A DNA stretch of 64,000 nt from Sclerodactyla briareus (taxonomy: Eukaryota > Echinodermata > Holothuroidea > Dendrochirotida > Sclerodactylidae). The stretch is taken from assembly GCA_026419785.1 (NCBI GenBank), contig JAODTK010001410.1, forward strand, positions 62,001-126,000, in the 5' to 3' direction. The notes under the pieces are model-generated. The model worked only from the letters and a program-made list of their open reading frames with translations, did no database searches and was not told the DNA's origin. This document shows positions 37,004 to 49,091 of this stretch, in pieces; the first letter of the stretch is position 1; every line of letters begins with the position of its first letter. Made by a program: the position numbers and the translations under genes.

Positions 37004-38255
37004 ATCATAAATACAACTCGATAAAGTATAAAAAGACTCGAAAAAAAATGACTTTTAAGTCAATGTTCGGTTTCAATAACATTCTCCTTACATCGGGTCA
37101 GTGACATCATAAAGGCGAATTACATAATCAGAGTAACCTAAAACGAATAAGAGACTAGAGTGTCTCCGCATAGGTACACACAGACAGCGTAATCCAATGC
37201 ATGCAGGTTCTACACTGTTTATGCTTGCGTAAACTTAGAACTGAACGTACTGGACTTTCGGAGAAGAAACTTGAACCCGACGTGCAGCTTTATCACAATT
37301 TAGAAGACACCGATCATTGTTACACCCAAAATGCGTGTTAGACCCAATCTCTCAGTGGTATCAAGCATAACAGGTAATCTCTGATCGATAAAGGTGAGTA
37401 TTTTTCTGATTTTTCAAAGTTACTCACGTCGAAAACGACGAGATTGTGTAACTTGGGTAGCCTATTATGGTTTGTCAGTTGAGGCAACTACGCAGGCCGT
37501 GACCCCGAAAACATTTAACCGTATTTCGAAGGCACTGATACAATTCAAGTGATTTGCCGTGCCAAAGCTATTGTTCGATTATCCGGAATGATGCTTTTAA
37601 CCATAGTACTAGGTAGATTGCGTAGTATGCGGGTAGGCCTAAAATTTCGAGAGAGAGCGTTGCCATAGCCTGGTATCTTGTGCGCCAGGCTGGCTGGGTT
37701 GGGTACGTTATAGGTATGCGAGCACTGTACAATACACAACGACCGTAGTTACGGCGGGCTATCATTATTGTTTACCGTAGAGTGTTGCTAGTGTGAGCGC
37801 CTGCGCTATGTTAGACTGATATGTGATCTTATAAGAATGATGCGTGACCTTCACAACTGTAATACATAGCAACTATCCAAAACCAAAGGCTAATAGGTTT
37901 CCAAGTTAACTTTGTGTGCTGGCTTGCACGGTAACTATGGCGGCCCACCAGCTAAACAAATCGATTCCAGATAATCATTAATTCTCCCAATTTTCTCTAT
38001 GCAAAATAGAGAGGGTTCGAATTGCGATTCGAACATGGCCTCGAATGCACTTGTGAACCAATCCAGAATGCAGGAAACAATAAAGGTATTTCATGAATTA
38101 CTGTTTTGATGTACCGCGCTCGCTCGCACAGCCGTAGTCCGTACAAGAACAAACGCTGACAATAGGCGGCAGGTGGTCGAGTATGTATTAACACAAAAAG
38201 CTCAAACTTGTGTAGAGGTTCTAATTCTCTCGAAAGATGGGATCATGTAACGGCA
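37004..38255. other. No gene seen
   Basis: Short frames only, including reverse 64-65-codon frames near 37,545-37,765 and 37,997-38,194 that are unrecognised. Confidence 0.45.
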
Positions 38256-38269
38256 GATTCCCAAGGGGC

Positions 38270-38395
38270 GGCGATCATGGGGGGGGGGGGGGGGGGGGAC
38301 GGACGCCCCCAATATTTTTTTTGTGGGGGGGGGGGGGGGACGGCCGCCCAACCAATCATTTTTGGTTGAGGGGGACGCAAGGAGTTCCCACCCCA
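38270..38395. repeat. Double G-run repeat
   Basis: Two G-runs (about 20 bases at 38,279-38,298 and 15 at 38,325-38,339) separated by ACGGACGCCCCCAATATTTT, with ACGGCCGCCCAACCAATC and a GGTTGAGGGGGACGC tail. The overall design matches the other G/C foldbacks, and it begins with GGGGCGGCGATCATGG. Confidence 0.75.
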
Positions 38396-39340
38396 TATTT
38401 GAGCTCGACAACTATTTCGCTGACACTGTATCCGACATATCCTCAGCAACCGTGTTGAACAAAGGCATTATGACCTAAATGATCAAGTGAGTGAATTCTG
38501 CTGCTTCTATCCGATTTTTTTCCGCGCTACGCGCGCGGGTATCTTATGTGCCGGAGTGTTCAGATATTGATGGTCCTTAACAAAAAAAAAATGCCTGGAT
38601 TTACCCCGAGTGTTTCTCAGTAGCAATGAAAGAAGGGTTATCCTTCAATCCATTCGTTTGCATAAGATTAGCGGGGATCTGTGATTTGTGATTTTTAAAT
38701 TTTATTCATGGTTGCGACCACTCGTTGAAAGTTGTGTGTACGGGACATACTATCACTATGAGGGCAACGGTGGGGCATCGAAAATGCGGCTAGGGAACGC
38801 CACAAAAATTGCGTTGCAAAAAAGAAATTCAAAATTAATGGAAAAAGGCCAAGCCAAATATTGCCTGAATTTTGGCGACAAAAGGTACAAATTCGCCTCG
38901 AATACACGAAAAGTTGAACAAATTTTGTGTTTCGCGCGTAACTATATGTGCAGATTTTTGTCCCCTTACTTTCCCGTCCTCTCCTCCGACTCTATGGAAA
39001 TTTCTGCCTCATTGGCCCCTAACTTATAACTTTTTGTGGAGTGGAATCATCCATCACATTCCATCTCTTGACCCTGAAAACTACACTCAACCTTTTTTAG
39101 ATTACGAAAAAAACCATTTAAGCCTCCGGTCCCGTTTCCTCCTCCCTCGACCACGCGCGATTTGGAACTGCAGTAGCCGAGCTATCAGACTGCTTGGATT
39201 TTCACCGTCATGTTTTTCTAGAGATAACGGCTACTCCCGGAAGTTCCCTCGCCCTGCTCTTCGGGCATGACGCCAGATCATGGTAGGAAGTAGAAGCTAA
39301 GCTGCTAAATGTTCCAAATTTTTGGGGTGAGATCCGGTTT
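38396..39340. other. Repeat-derived sequence, no gene
   Basis: Contains CCGCGCTACGCGCGCGG (about 38,521) and TTTCGCGCGTAAC (about 38,930). Its composition and motifs resemble the neighbouring dispersed elements. A forward 132-codon frame (38,872-39,270) has no recognisable domain. Confidence 0.4.
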
Positions 39341-39344
39341 TTTC

Positions 39345-40150
39345 CTAATATGGGAGCACTAAATGGTTGGCATATTCTGGCACAAGGTTAGAAGTCGGTG
39401 CAGCCGATAACGACGCGGTCTGGAAATACAAAAATTTTAAAATTTTCCACAACCGCTTAACGAATTTGTGATCACAAAAAAGTGCCCATATTTTGAAGTT
39501 GGGTATCATGCAGCCTGAAACGGCCGGGAGCATGTCATTTCCCCGCCATCTGGGGGCTTGCGCGAAAATGGTTCTCTTTGTTATACTCTGTTGGCCACAT
39601 GTCCCTGGGTCCCTGATTGGAATTGTCCCTCCCATGCGCCTGTTGTACGCAAATAGGATAAAAAGGGGGCCGTAATCTTTTGAGTCAAAAAACGGCAGCA
39701 TATCTAAGTGAAGGTCAAGAGGGTTCAGTGCAATATGGTTCGTCAGTCAAACTTGGTATTCTTCAAATCTCGCGCTTCGCGCAAAACGTACTGGTTGTTG
39801 GCCATTGCCCATTTCCATTGCCCCCTTTCATGACCCAATGACCTCACTGTAAACCTCACTTGCATGGTATTTTAGAATGCACAGAACCAACGCAACACCT
39901 TGAAATTGAGGGCGATAAGCTTTTGGAGAACCTTCCCTCCCCTCCCCTGCAATAATTTTTTTGAATCATTTTGAATGATGCTTTCTGTCTTGTCCCTATG
40001 GCTCGGACGTGCCGTTTCTCCTGCAATCTAGGGGATCTGTCAAATGTTAAAATTATCTGTGCGCTTCCGCCCAAACCCGGGTGGCGCTCGCGCTTAGATA
40101 GTTTTCATCTTGTCCTTTCCCCCCCCCCCCCCCGCCTCCCATCGCCAACA
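39345..40150 (-). repeat. Dispersed family 2, inverted copy 1
   Basis: Reverse complement of 46,070-46,600. Shared ordered blocks include a GGCGAT start with a G-run (40,119-40,133 here), TTTGACAGATCCCCTAGATT followed by GCAGG, GGTTCTCCAAAA.CTTATCGCC, CATTCTAAAA, a GAGGTCAT...GTCATG block, and CAACAGGCGCATGGGAGGGA. A CGCGCTTCGCGC palindrome lies at 39,771-39,782. Part of it resembles the ~200-bp subrepeats at 17.6-19.5 kb (GATTGCAGG...CGGCA). Confidence 0.85.
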
Positions 40151-41325
40151 CACTCTGCGAAATCGCCCGCCCCTTCAGATTCAATAGAACATACAGTGTG
40201 TGGCTTGGCGGGGAACCGTACAGAAGGAATGGAGCCTTCCGACCTGAAACCTCGACGCGTCCATAGATAATGCATTTGTTTTATGTGCACTTGACGAACT
40301 TTGGTCTTCCGCTACATCCGGGAATTGAATGACCTCGTGACTTGTCATCCATGGAACTGATCCCATATCCGGTCAGCCTACTATTGAAAAGAAAACGGTT
40401 GTGCGAAACGCTAAAGCCGCGAGGAGCCGAACCTATTATCCTCCCCGACATAGGACTTGAAAACCAACGGCGTCTCAGTCCCCTAATAAGCATATTCTAG
40501 AGAATGGGCATCAAGCTTTAGGTCCTCATGTTACTGACTGGTAACAATCATTCCACCGATATTTAGATGTAGGGGGTAACGGCTACAAGTGTCTCTGCTT
40601 CAATTGCGAATCTCTGTCAATTGTTGCAATCATATATTTTTAATTATGTTTAATCCTTCCTCTCCAAATTAGCCGATGTGAGTTTCACCTCCGTTTACAG
40701 GCTGAATATATGCAAAAGATCACTCGTTCTATTCACTGGCTTCATTGCTATTCTTTCATGAGAATTTTTTTTATCTAATATCACCCAGTAGTGGTCAAGA
40801 GTCATTGGGACGAGGGGCCATAGTACCAGAGAGGATGAGAACAACACTGGTGACAAATTGCTGTTACTATTGACGGCCTGCCTGTGTTTGAACCTCCACG
40901 ACGACATGCCCGCGATGGGGGAGGGGGTATAAGGGCACATTGTTGATACTTACCGTCTCCAGCCATTTCGTTTCATTCGATTATCTGCTCAACCGTGGCT
41001 GTCCCTGATCAAGTTTTGTGCCGGTTCAATAATTTGAGCACATATAGCCCCGGTGTCGGCCTTACATTTCGGTAATCGTTGGACGCTTTGACGAGACGGC
41101 TGTTTTTTCACTACATTATTCAACGGAACGGTCATCAGAAAGTGTCCACACTCCCCTATATGGAGCTACAAACGACCCCGAGGATTACTTGGTCACCAGT
41201 TCTGAGATTTCGGTTTAATTTTTGTAAGCCATGTGGTTGAGTACACGAAAAAAACCTTTCCTCCACACATGCTAAGTGCCCTCCCTGCCATCTGCTGGGG
41301 ACCGCATGTGGCCAACAAATTCTCT
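40151..41325. other. No gene seen
   Basis: Short frames; none recognised. Confidence 0.4.
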
Positions 41326-41329
41326 TGTA

Positions 41330-41440
41330 AACGCGCTCTCCGCGCCACCCAATGGAGGCGCTCCGCTTAGATAGTCTATACAAGTTCCATCATCCCCCCC
41401 CCCCCACCACTCTTCAATGGAAATCGACGCCTATGCGGAT
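41330..41440 (-). repeat. Isolated head module of the dispersed families
   Basis: On the reverse strand it reads AGGCGTCGATTTCC, then a G-run (C-run at 41,394-41,405), then ACTATCTAAGCGGAGCGCC and CCATTGGGTGG. The same order occurs at 17,696, 23,335 (reverse), 33,640 and 40,090 (reverse), with a looser version at 46,080-46,140. Confidence 0.75.
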
Positions 41441-44075
41441 CAGCACATTACTGTGCCGGCTTCTTGTTCCGCGTATTATTACGGTTATGTTAATATGATA
41501 CCCAGCCACTATCAATGATACATCATGTGTAGCCATCCTTCGGTTATCCTTAGTGCTACGGCGAAGGAGAATGTATCGAGAACATTTTATCTCACGTGAG
41601 CAGTCTTTTCTTCCACCTTAGATTACCCCCCCCCCTCCCCAGAAAAAAACCATAGTCCGCTCGCGCATGTTGTCATCAATGTGTTAAAAACTTCACGGCG
41701 GGGTTGTAGAAAGTTCGAAGCAACCTGACCAGGCGTGTCACTCGCGAGTAAAGTTATCATGCGCAGTCCAGTCACAATCGGTTATCTATCCTATCTATAG
41801 ATCCAGTCTGTGGAGCTTGCCTATTGGGGCTCTCAAATGTTCGTTATTATCTGATACAATGTTTGGGACCATGGGACATATTTTACTTTTTCTCAAGGTC
41901 AGTTTAAAAGATATTAAAGGGTTAATGCGCATTATGTGGAAAACGCAAAATATTATTTCTCCCACAGATAAGTTCGAATTACCATAATATCTTGGGCAGT
42001 GATATTCATGGACTACGTACGGGTGTTCGGGATATAAGACGGGTCACTGAAAAAGACATAAATGAATGATGACGTGAAAAACTGCAGAGTCTGCAACAAG
42101 CTTCTCCACCTATATATTAGGTTGGAATACCATGAGACATATTTGGTCCGTGCTTTATGTATTCAGGAACTTGGGTTAAATGTAATTGAAGGCGGCCTGA
42201 TGAAATAATATGTTCAAAACTGCAAAAAAAAAATCGGCAAATTTTTTTTGCTTTCTCCTAATCGGCTGAGCAGGTTGGATTTCTAAACAGATTCGATCAG
42301 TGTTATATGGACTAGTGTTAACTACTGACCTACGAGTCATTCTGGCTGAACTATGTTTATATGGTGTTTGGGGGGGGTCATATTTATAAAAGGACACTGC
42401 TCCTTCAGCGATTCGTAAAGTAAGTTACGAAGTATTAGATTATTACTGATCAATCAATAGTCTATATGTGGGGTGTTCAGGGAGTCAAGATTTTTTCAGG
42501 GTCAGCTTATGGTATTTTTTTGATAAATTATCGAATGTCCAAATATGGGAATATGAAGTTGGTCCGTAATGTTGTACATATAGGGGTGTACTCGTATTCG
42601 GAGAAGTCAATCAGTTGAGATGGTATATCAACCATCCACTGTACAGGTTTGAGCTACTTGCACCTGGTGGCTCTGCAGTTCACTGCATGTTCCGACTGAG
42701 TGCACTACATAACCGAAGCCGGTATTTCTGACATTGCCAGACAAACCAATAAGCTACCAAACAACTGAACCCACACAGACACTCCTAGATCGCGACGTGG
42801 CAATATAGGACCAAATACAACCTTAGTGTTGACTTACATGGTACTATAGGGAAAAGCCAGCGAAAATACTGAAGGTACATGGGAGAATAATAATAGGCGA
42901 ATTGCACCGTTTTTGTGTCTACATTTTGGTTACCCGAACCAGCATGCGACAAACATAATGGGAGGACAAATTGTACATCATCGACAGGGTAAGACTCAAT
43001 TGGTTCAAACATTACCCGTTTTTCGGTCAAAAGATTTCCTGACGGGTTCAGTGTTTGTGCAATATCACAAAAAACACCTACAAATGCGGTCGTAAAAGTG
43101 AATAAAAATAGTAACACTGTACTGGATCCGCAGGCAAGGAATCATTTCCGAGCATGCCTACTGCTTACGTCACGCCTGCACTCGGGACAAGAATTATTAA
43201 AAAGAGTAATTGGCAACTCTTTTATTTTCTGATGCCTGTGAAAAAGAACTTCAAACTAGCCCTAACGTCTGATTGTCTGAAATTCGCTGCGTCTGTACTA
43301 CGCCATCAAGTTAATGGACGCCGACGCGTGCATCAACAACGAATTGCCACCCTTCTTCCATTGTCCAAAACGTTTTCAAACTTTTGTTCCTGAAGCAACA
43401 ACCACTCTCTGATGGATGGAACTGCAACGACACTTAAGCAAGACTTTGATAGCCACAACTTATTCAGTGTTAAAACTATTCTGTAGGGTAGTCAAAAAAA
43501 TTTAACTGGAGGGAAGAAATCAAGCTAGAAAAAACCTATTACCAAACAATTTGGTTTGAGTTGGCAACCCAACTGCATTGACTCAATAGGAGAGAGAGAA
43601 CATATAAATAATAAGAAAACACATAGTAAGCATGGTAAGTGAGCTTCATGTAATCCCTAATATAAACAACCTAAATGGCAGAAAACCTAAGTCAATATTA
43701 TATCCACATCGGCTACATCAACTGTCCAGATCTCGTACTACCAATCTGTTAGGAACCTAGGTACCAATAGGTGATTAATAACAATTAGAATATGACGACA
43801 TAAAATTAACCCTACAATCATATCGTATATATAAATAGACCATGCGTAATATTTGTTGTCGCCACAGTTTTTGGGTGATTTGTGGGTAATGCCTAATATA
43901 TGTAACTCGACATTCTTCGCGTGGTTCAGTTTTCTTGACCAAGGTCTTGTATTTTAATGCGGCCAACAAGAGTTAGCCCACAGCAGGAGCCGGGACGCAC
44001 ACACAGAGAAACAAAAGAACACGAATACTCTTTGCAAATAGTATGGACGGCCGTCCCTCAAAATAAACATGTGCA
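41441..44075. other. No established gene
   Basis: The only notable frame is reverse 42,785-43,117: about 110 codons with a hydrophobic start and a TLNPSGNLLTEKR segment. It begins at GTG rather than ATG and overlaps a comparable forward frame. I do not recognise it. Small G/C runs lie near 41,627 and 42,370. Confidence 0.35.
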
Positions 44076-44079
44076 TCCT

Positions 44080-44330
44080 TGCTCGCACGAAAACTAGAAA
44101 AAACTAACAATCGGCACCAGCTGCTGCATCCCCCAGCCGACGGCAATGCACGCCCGTCTTTATCCCGTCAGAAGGCAACACGGCCTCCCATTGGCCGCTC
44201 CTGCCAGATGCGTCATCGCTGGCCGGGACAAAGGGGGACAAATACCAGCCGCCGCCAACAGGAGGGACCACAACGCCTTATCTACTAATCCGGCTCAGGC
44301 GGAACCCGGAAGGCGAACACCTGGGTGATA
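44080..44330. other. GC-rich block, unrecognised
   Basis: A locally GC-rich patch with two overlapping forward open frames of 60-69 codons. No domain is recognisable. It may be a decayed mobile-element ORF. Confidence 0.3.
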
Positions 44331-45039
44331 ATTGAGGCACCCTGACCTGTCAGACAAGACTCCAGGAAAGCTGTGTGACTTCTTGTCCGCCTGAGTGACT
44401 CAACTCCCAGGAAGAAAAACGGCGTACGTCCCGTCGTAACAATATAGAAATATTCCACACTATTTTCCTCAGGCCAAGGTGTCCGATGTTTTTAAGGTTC
44501 ACCATAGGACCCAGCTGGTTGCTCCAAGCAGTTCAGTCAAAGGATTTATTCGTGTCCGGTACAATGAGACAATTACTGGACTCGACAGAACCTGGTATGG
44601 ACTCATTGACGAATGAGTTTCCCCCCTAGGAACTAGTTCAGTCCAGTTGGTGGGGTCTGCGGATTGTTGACTGCACACAACTGAATTTCAGTGAGACTAG
44701 AGCATTCGCCCCGATAAAAAATATCTTACGGGCTGTTCACACTGTGCATACGATACAAAGGGAAACGATACTGAATAAATATAAATATATTGAAAAATTT
44801 TAACTTTATCTACGATAAATTCATCGGAAACGCGATAAATTAAGCAATGCAGGTAAAATTGCACAATTGAGAGTATGGCCTAAAGTACTATGGGGGACAT
44901 TTGGCAGGCCAAAGTGGGTGTGGCGATAAAATGGGGGGTTGATGTATTCAGGGAAGGCGCGACGCTGATAGACCACTCGATTTCCTAATTTACTATTACA
45001 CAAGAGTTATTTAGCTGAGGGTGAGCAGCTCTAATGTCC

Positions 45040-45205
45040 ATCGATCTCCGTCCGTTCGTTCGTTCCTTGTACCGTTCTGTTCGTCACGTTAACTCATAGC
45101 TTCTAAAACGTGCGTGGGATCAGCTTTGAAACTTGATGGGGTGACATGTGAAAGCATGCCAGTGGCTTAGGATGAGTTTGTTTGCATGGATTGGATTTAA
45201 TTAAA

Positions 45206-45240
<35 letters not shown>

Positions 45241-45325
45241 ATAATTATATCCAATTGGGCTCCCCCATAGCATTGACAATTGAGCTCGCTGTGAGAGAGG
45301 TTTGGTTGTCTTTACTCCCTATCTC
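45040..45325 (+). repeat. Dispersed element with (GTTC)n, copy 2
   Basis: Direct-orientation counterpart of 14,765-15,045. A run of 32 C residues (45,207-45,238) has appeared or expanded directly after TTTAATTAAATCC, at a point where the other copy has AATTAATTCCCC. Confidence 0.75.
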
Positions 45326-46065
45326 TGCAGAGCAAGGGCAGCAGCAAGAGGAGGAATGTTTATTCATCTGTTAGCACTGAGGGGAAATGAATAGAGGCAA
45401 TGGGGACTTCAGGCAGGTCTGTTGGAAGATATGTTATCACCTTCGTATATGTAGGAGCTGGCTGGAACTACATGGAATGACGTGGAATTAATTGAGGCAA
45501 TGGGGGACTCTCAGGCTGTTCTAAGTGTTTCCACTGTCCACTACCACGGGCCTAGGAATGAGTTGTGTTGGGTACACAATTACTTGTGCTGGTCATAATA
45601 CAAATATTGGGCCTAAGGACTTAGTTGGTGGCTGGGTAAATACAGTTGTGCTGGGCACATCAGCAAATATTGGGGCGAATGTGCTAGACCCTTCACAGTT
45701 CATTTCAAGGTGGACGTACAAATAAATGCGGAATGATGAAGAACGTGTAGTGTAATTGGCGAGAGGAATATTGCTCTTGCCGTCCCGCAGCTACCAAGAC
45801 GTTCGCACGTGCGCTGTTTTCTTCAATGTTTGCGTTCATACCCGATTTTTCCTCAGCGAAACCAAAATGCTGAAAATTCCCGGGGAACAAACGAAAAATT
45901 AATATCATTCTGCGTTTGCAAACCGGTTTGTGGCAAACGACGGGTTTACAATCGGCACGACCAATTGAAGGGTTCGGTTTCGAGGCGAAATGTTAAAAAA
46001 TATATATTTTCAGTCACAAGTGAAGATTCCTAACAAATGTAAATATTATATGTAATGGCTTCGAT
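45326..46065. other. No gene seen; local ~85-bp duplication
   Basis: GTTGTG(T/C)TGGG.ACA...CAAATATTGGG occurs twice (about 45,560-45,615 and 45,645-45,680). Frames spanning this are not convincing genes. Confidence 0.5.
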
Positions 46066-46069
46066 TTGT

Positions 46070-46600
46070 GGTTGGCGATTGGGGGGGGGGGGGGACGGCA
46101 AGATTAATACTTACCTAAGCCCGATCGCCACCACAGTTGGGCGCGTAGCGTACAAAAATTTTCGTTTGACAGATCCCCTAGATTGCAGGAACGGCACTTC
46201 CCGTGCTTATGGGACAATAACTCAAATTCCTAAAATTCATAACAATTTTTCATTTTAGGGACGGTTCTCCAAAAACTTATCGCCTTAGGGATAATCAATT
46301 TCAAGGTTCGCGTTATAGGTGCGTGACATTCTAAAAAACGATTAAGTTGAGGTCATGCAGTCATGGAAGCGCAATGGAAAGGGGCGCAATGGCAACACTC
46401 CACTGCGTGCGATTTTGAAGGATCCAATTTTTGACTAACGACATTGCACTGAATCATTTCTGCGTCTATCACTTAGATTAGGCCCAGAGTATTTTCACGC
46501 AAAGAGTACGGGCCCCTTTTTAACTTCTTCGGCCAACAGGCGCATGGGAGGGACACTTCCAAATTGGCGCCAAGACAGGTGGCAATGAGTATAACCAAGA
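46070..46600 (+). repeat. Dispersed family 2, copy 2
   Basis: Direct-orientation counterpart of 39,345-40,150. It begins at GGCGATT with a G-run (46,080-46,094) and then ACCTAAGCCCGATCGCCACC, a variant of the head module. Confidence 0.85.
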
Positions 46601-46626
46601 AGTAAAAACTTATCTTAACTGTATTG

Positions 46627-47165
46627 ATGAATCATGTCTTTGCACAAATTCGTGGCGTTCCCTGGCCGAATCTGCGCGGCTTTTCCGAGGCCGCACCGTG
46701 TGCCTTCCCCCATAGTAAGTGCCACCGTGCCGCCACCCACTTTCACCAAGTGGTCGCACCAAAAATGATGACTGATACTCTATTTGAATTTGCCAAAGAA
46801 AACCATATATGCCGAAAATTTCACAGGTCCCGCCCAGTTGTTTTAGACTACCCCGGTCGCCTCAACCTTCTCCCTTCAAAAACAACAAAGTTTAAACTTT
46901 TGGGCATTCCATGGAAAACTAACCAGGCAAGTTTGGACTTAGCCGTTTCTTCACTTGATTTGAATCATGTCTTTTGACAACGCAATTAGTAGCGTTCCCT
47001 GGCCGCTTTTGAGTGGCAGCACCATGTGCCTGGGCAACGTGCGCACAACTTTCAAGTGGTCGGCGCACCAGATGAACAAAATCACAGGATCCCGCCATGT
47101 GGTACTGTAGACCTACGCCGACGCCTCAACCATCTTTCGCCTCGAGAATAGCGAGTTCTGTTCTT
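46627..47165 (+). repeat. Tandem ~335-bp duplication
   Basis: GAATCATGTCTTT opens both units (46,627 and 46,962). GCGTTCCCTGGCCG, CACCATGTGCCT/CACCGTGTGCCT, CAAGTGGTCG, ATCACAGGATCCCGCC/TTCACAGGTCCCGCC and GACGCCTCAACC/GTCGCCTCAACC follow in order. The 117-codon frame over the first unit is not preserved in the second. Confidence 0.8.
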
Positions 47166-48250
47166 TGTTTATTAAAATGGTCCCCCTAGCAGGAATCGAC
47201 AACGTTAATGAGCCGGGATGCAACACACCAAGATGCGTTGAATGGATGAGCCAGTCCTTTTGAAAAAGATAGGGAATTTAAAACAAGCAGGTAAATTAAG
47301 GCATTTTTTTTGTTTTTGTGTTAGGAAACATCATAGTCTGCACAAGGGGTAAATCATATGTCGGAAACACCTAACGGCATATGAAATTTACCCGCCGATG
47401 TAGCGCGCAAAAAATTTCGAAATGAAGCAGCAGGAATTCACTTCAAATTGATCATGTAGGTTATGATGAATTTGTTTAAACACGGTTACTGGGATAGTTC
47501 GATACAGTGTCCGCGAAAAAACAGTCGGGCTAAAAAATTGGGGGGGGGGGGGGCAAAATGTTTTTGCGTCCCCCCAAATAAAATATGGGGGGACGCTGTC
47601 CCCCGTCTCCCCCCCCCCCCCATGATCGCTGTCCTTGAGTCCAATATATGGCCTACTGGTATAAGCGGGGTTAGGTGAAAAAATGCAGTGAGTGATGAAC
47701 GAAATAGCCCATGGAAAAGATATTTAGTTCAGGAGAGAATCGAGAATGATTGAAAATAGGGATAGTCTCTCGTTTTACCCGCTTATCGATCCTATTCTCT
47801 GAGCCTCCTTCCCCCTTCCCCGGATTGGGGACTATTCCAGCAATGCGGACCGAGGACGATACATGTATACAGGGAGCGGCATTCCAATCTGGGGGGGAAG
47901 GGGGATGATAATTTGACGGTGCATAATTCCACGAGGTGAGACTCTGGGAAATTTTGTGACGCTGGCGTGGGGGGAGGGCAAGGGCGCATCCACTAGGGGG
48001 GCCGTGGGGGTCATGACCCCCAACTGTCAGGATGGTGCTGGCCCTTGGGCACGAGAGGGGGTGATGTGAAGGTAGTTGGTTTGTCCCCCTCTCTTCGATA
48101 GGTATTTGAATATTTAGTCCACGATGGGCTACATATGTTATCGAGTAAAGTTAAAATGTCAGGAAGACAGAATAATCTCTGATTCGTCCTCTCCTTCCCC
48201 CTGATGCACATTTTATTTTTCATCATTTCTCTCTCTTTCTCGCTCTCTTG
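47166..48250. other. No gene seen; G/C foldback inside
   Basis: Contains a G-run/C-run foldback at 47,540-47,622 (GGGGGG...TTTTTGCGTCCCCCC, GGGGGGACGCTGTCCCCC, C-run), listed separately. Other frames are unrecognised. Confidence 0.45.
47540..47622. repeat. G-run/C-run foldback
   Basis: A G-run of 14, TTTTTGCGTCCCCCC, AAATAAAATAT, GGGGGGACGCTGTCCCCC, then a C-run. The inner GCGTCCCCCC/GGGGGGACGC arms pair perfectly. It is followed by CATGATCGC, the complement of the GCGATCATG at 38,271-38,279. Confidence 0.85.
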
Positions 48251-48252
48251 CC

Positions 48253-48410
48253 GATTCGACTTCCTTGCGAAGGCAAAGCGAATCTTGCGGTCAAGCAGGT
48301 GGTGTGTGGTGTGTGCGTGTGTTTTGTGATGGGTGTTGGTGTGTGAGTGTGGTCTGGTGGTGTGTGTTGTAAGTGTGCGCGTATGTTGTGTGTGTGATCC
48401 GTTTTCCACT
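48253..48410 (-). mobile_element. Terminal hairpin plus TG-rich microsatellite module
   Basis: GATTCG at 48,253 pairs with CGAATC at 48,279-48,284. Within it TTGC pairs with GCAA around a GAAG loop. A degenerate TG/TGTG tract follows at about 48,298-48,400. This is the mirror arrangement of the hairpin and CA tract at 13,433-13,518. No long tandem core is recognised beyond it. A C-run of 16 lies at 48,581-48,596. Confidence 0.5.
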
Positions 48411-48734
48411 GGCCTTTCACAGGTTACCACCCCATGACCAATAAATTGTTAACACGAAAACGAGTTTTGCAGTTCAATAGAGGTTTTTCAAGCTGTTATT
48501 TAGCAAATAGTTATTTGCCTAGTAGGAAGAGTGACCCCGGCCATTTAAGAAGGGCGCACCTCCCTTGAGTCAGACCTCGACCCCCCCCCCCCCCCCAACA
48601 TGACAAACCTCTACGTAGGATACTGATATAACGATTTTTCTTCAAGTTTTTTTTATGAACTAAGTAGTTCTTCCTTTTTGCATCGGAGCTCTTCCATTGT
48701 TGTACAGACGGAAAAATTATGGAAAGAAGAGTGG

Positions 48735-49056
48735 AGATCGGATTGCTCAGTCAGTAGAGCTTGGATTGAGTCGGAGGTTCCGAGGTCCGATCCTGACCGG
48801 TTGGCAGTTCGGTGTGGTCCCATTGTGGGCAAGGTTGCTTTATTCTCCGTTGGCTCGTCCTACCCAGGCGTTATGGGAACCTTTGGGAGTTTAATTGTTA
48901 TCATAAGGTTGAGATTACGGCAGCCATGCAAGGTGATGAAAGTCAACGGGGGGCAACCATTGGCGGGCCGAACAAGTACGGTATGAGATATGAGCCCACG
49001 AGTACCATCATTTTTTTGATTATTATTATTTAAAATTATTTAATTATTATATTATG

Positions 49057-49091
<35 letters not shown>

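Noticed and set aside
42785..43117. Reverse frame with signal-peptide-like start
   Set aside because: First codon is GTG, the opposite strand has a comparable frame, and no family is recognised.
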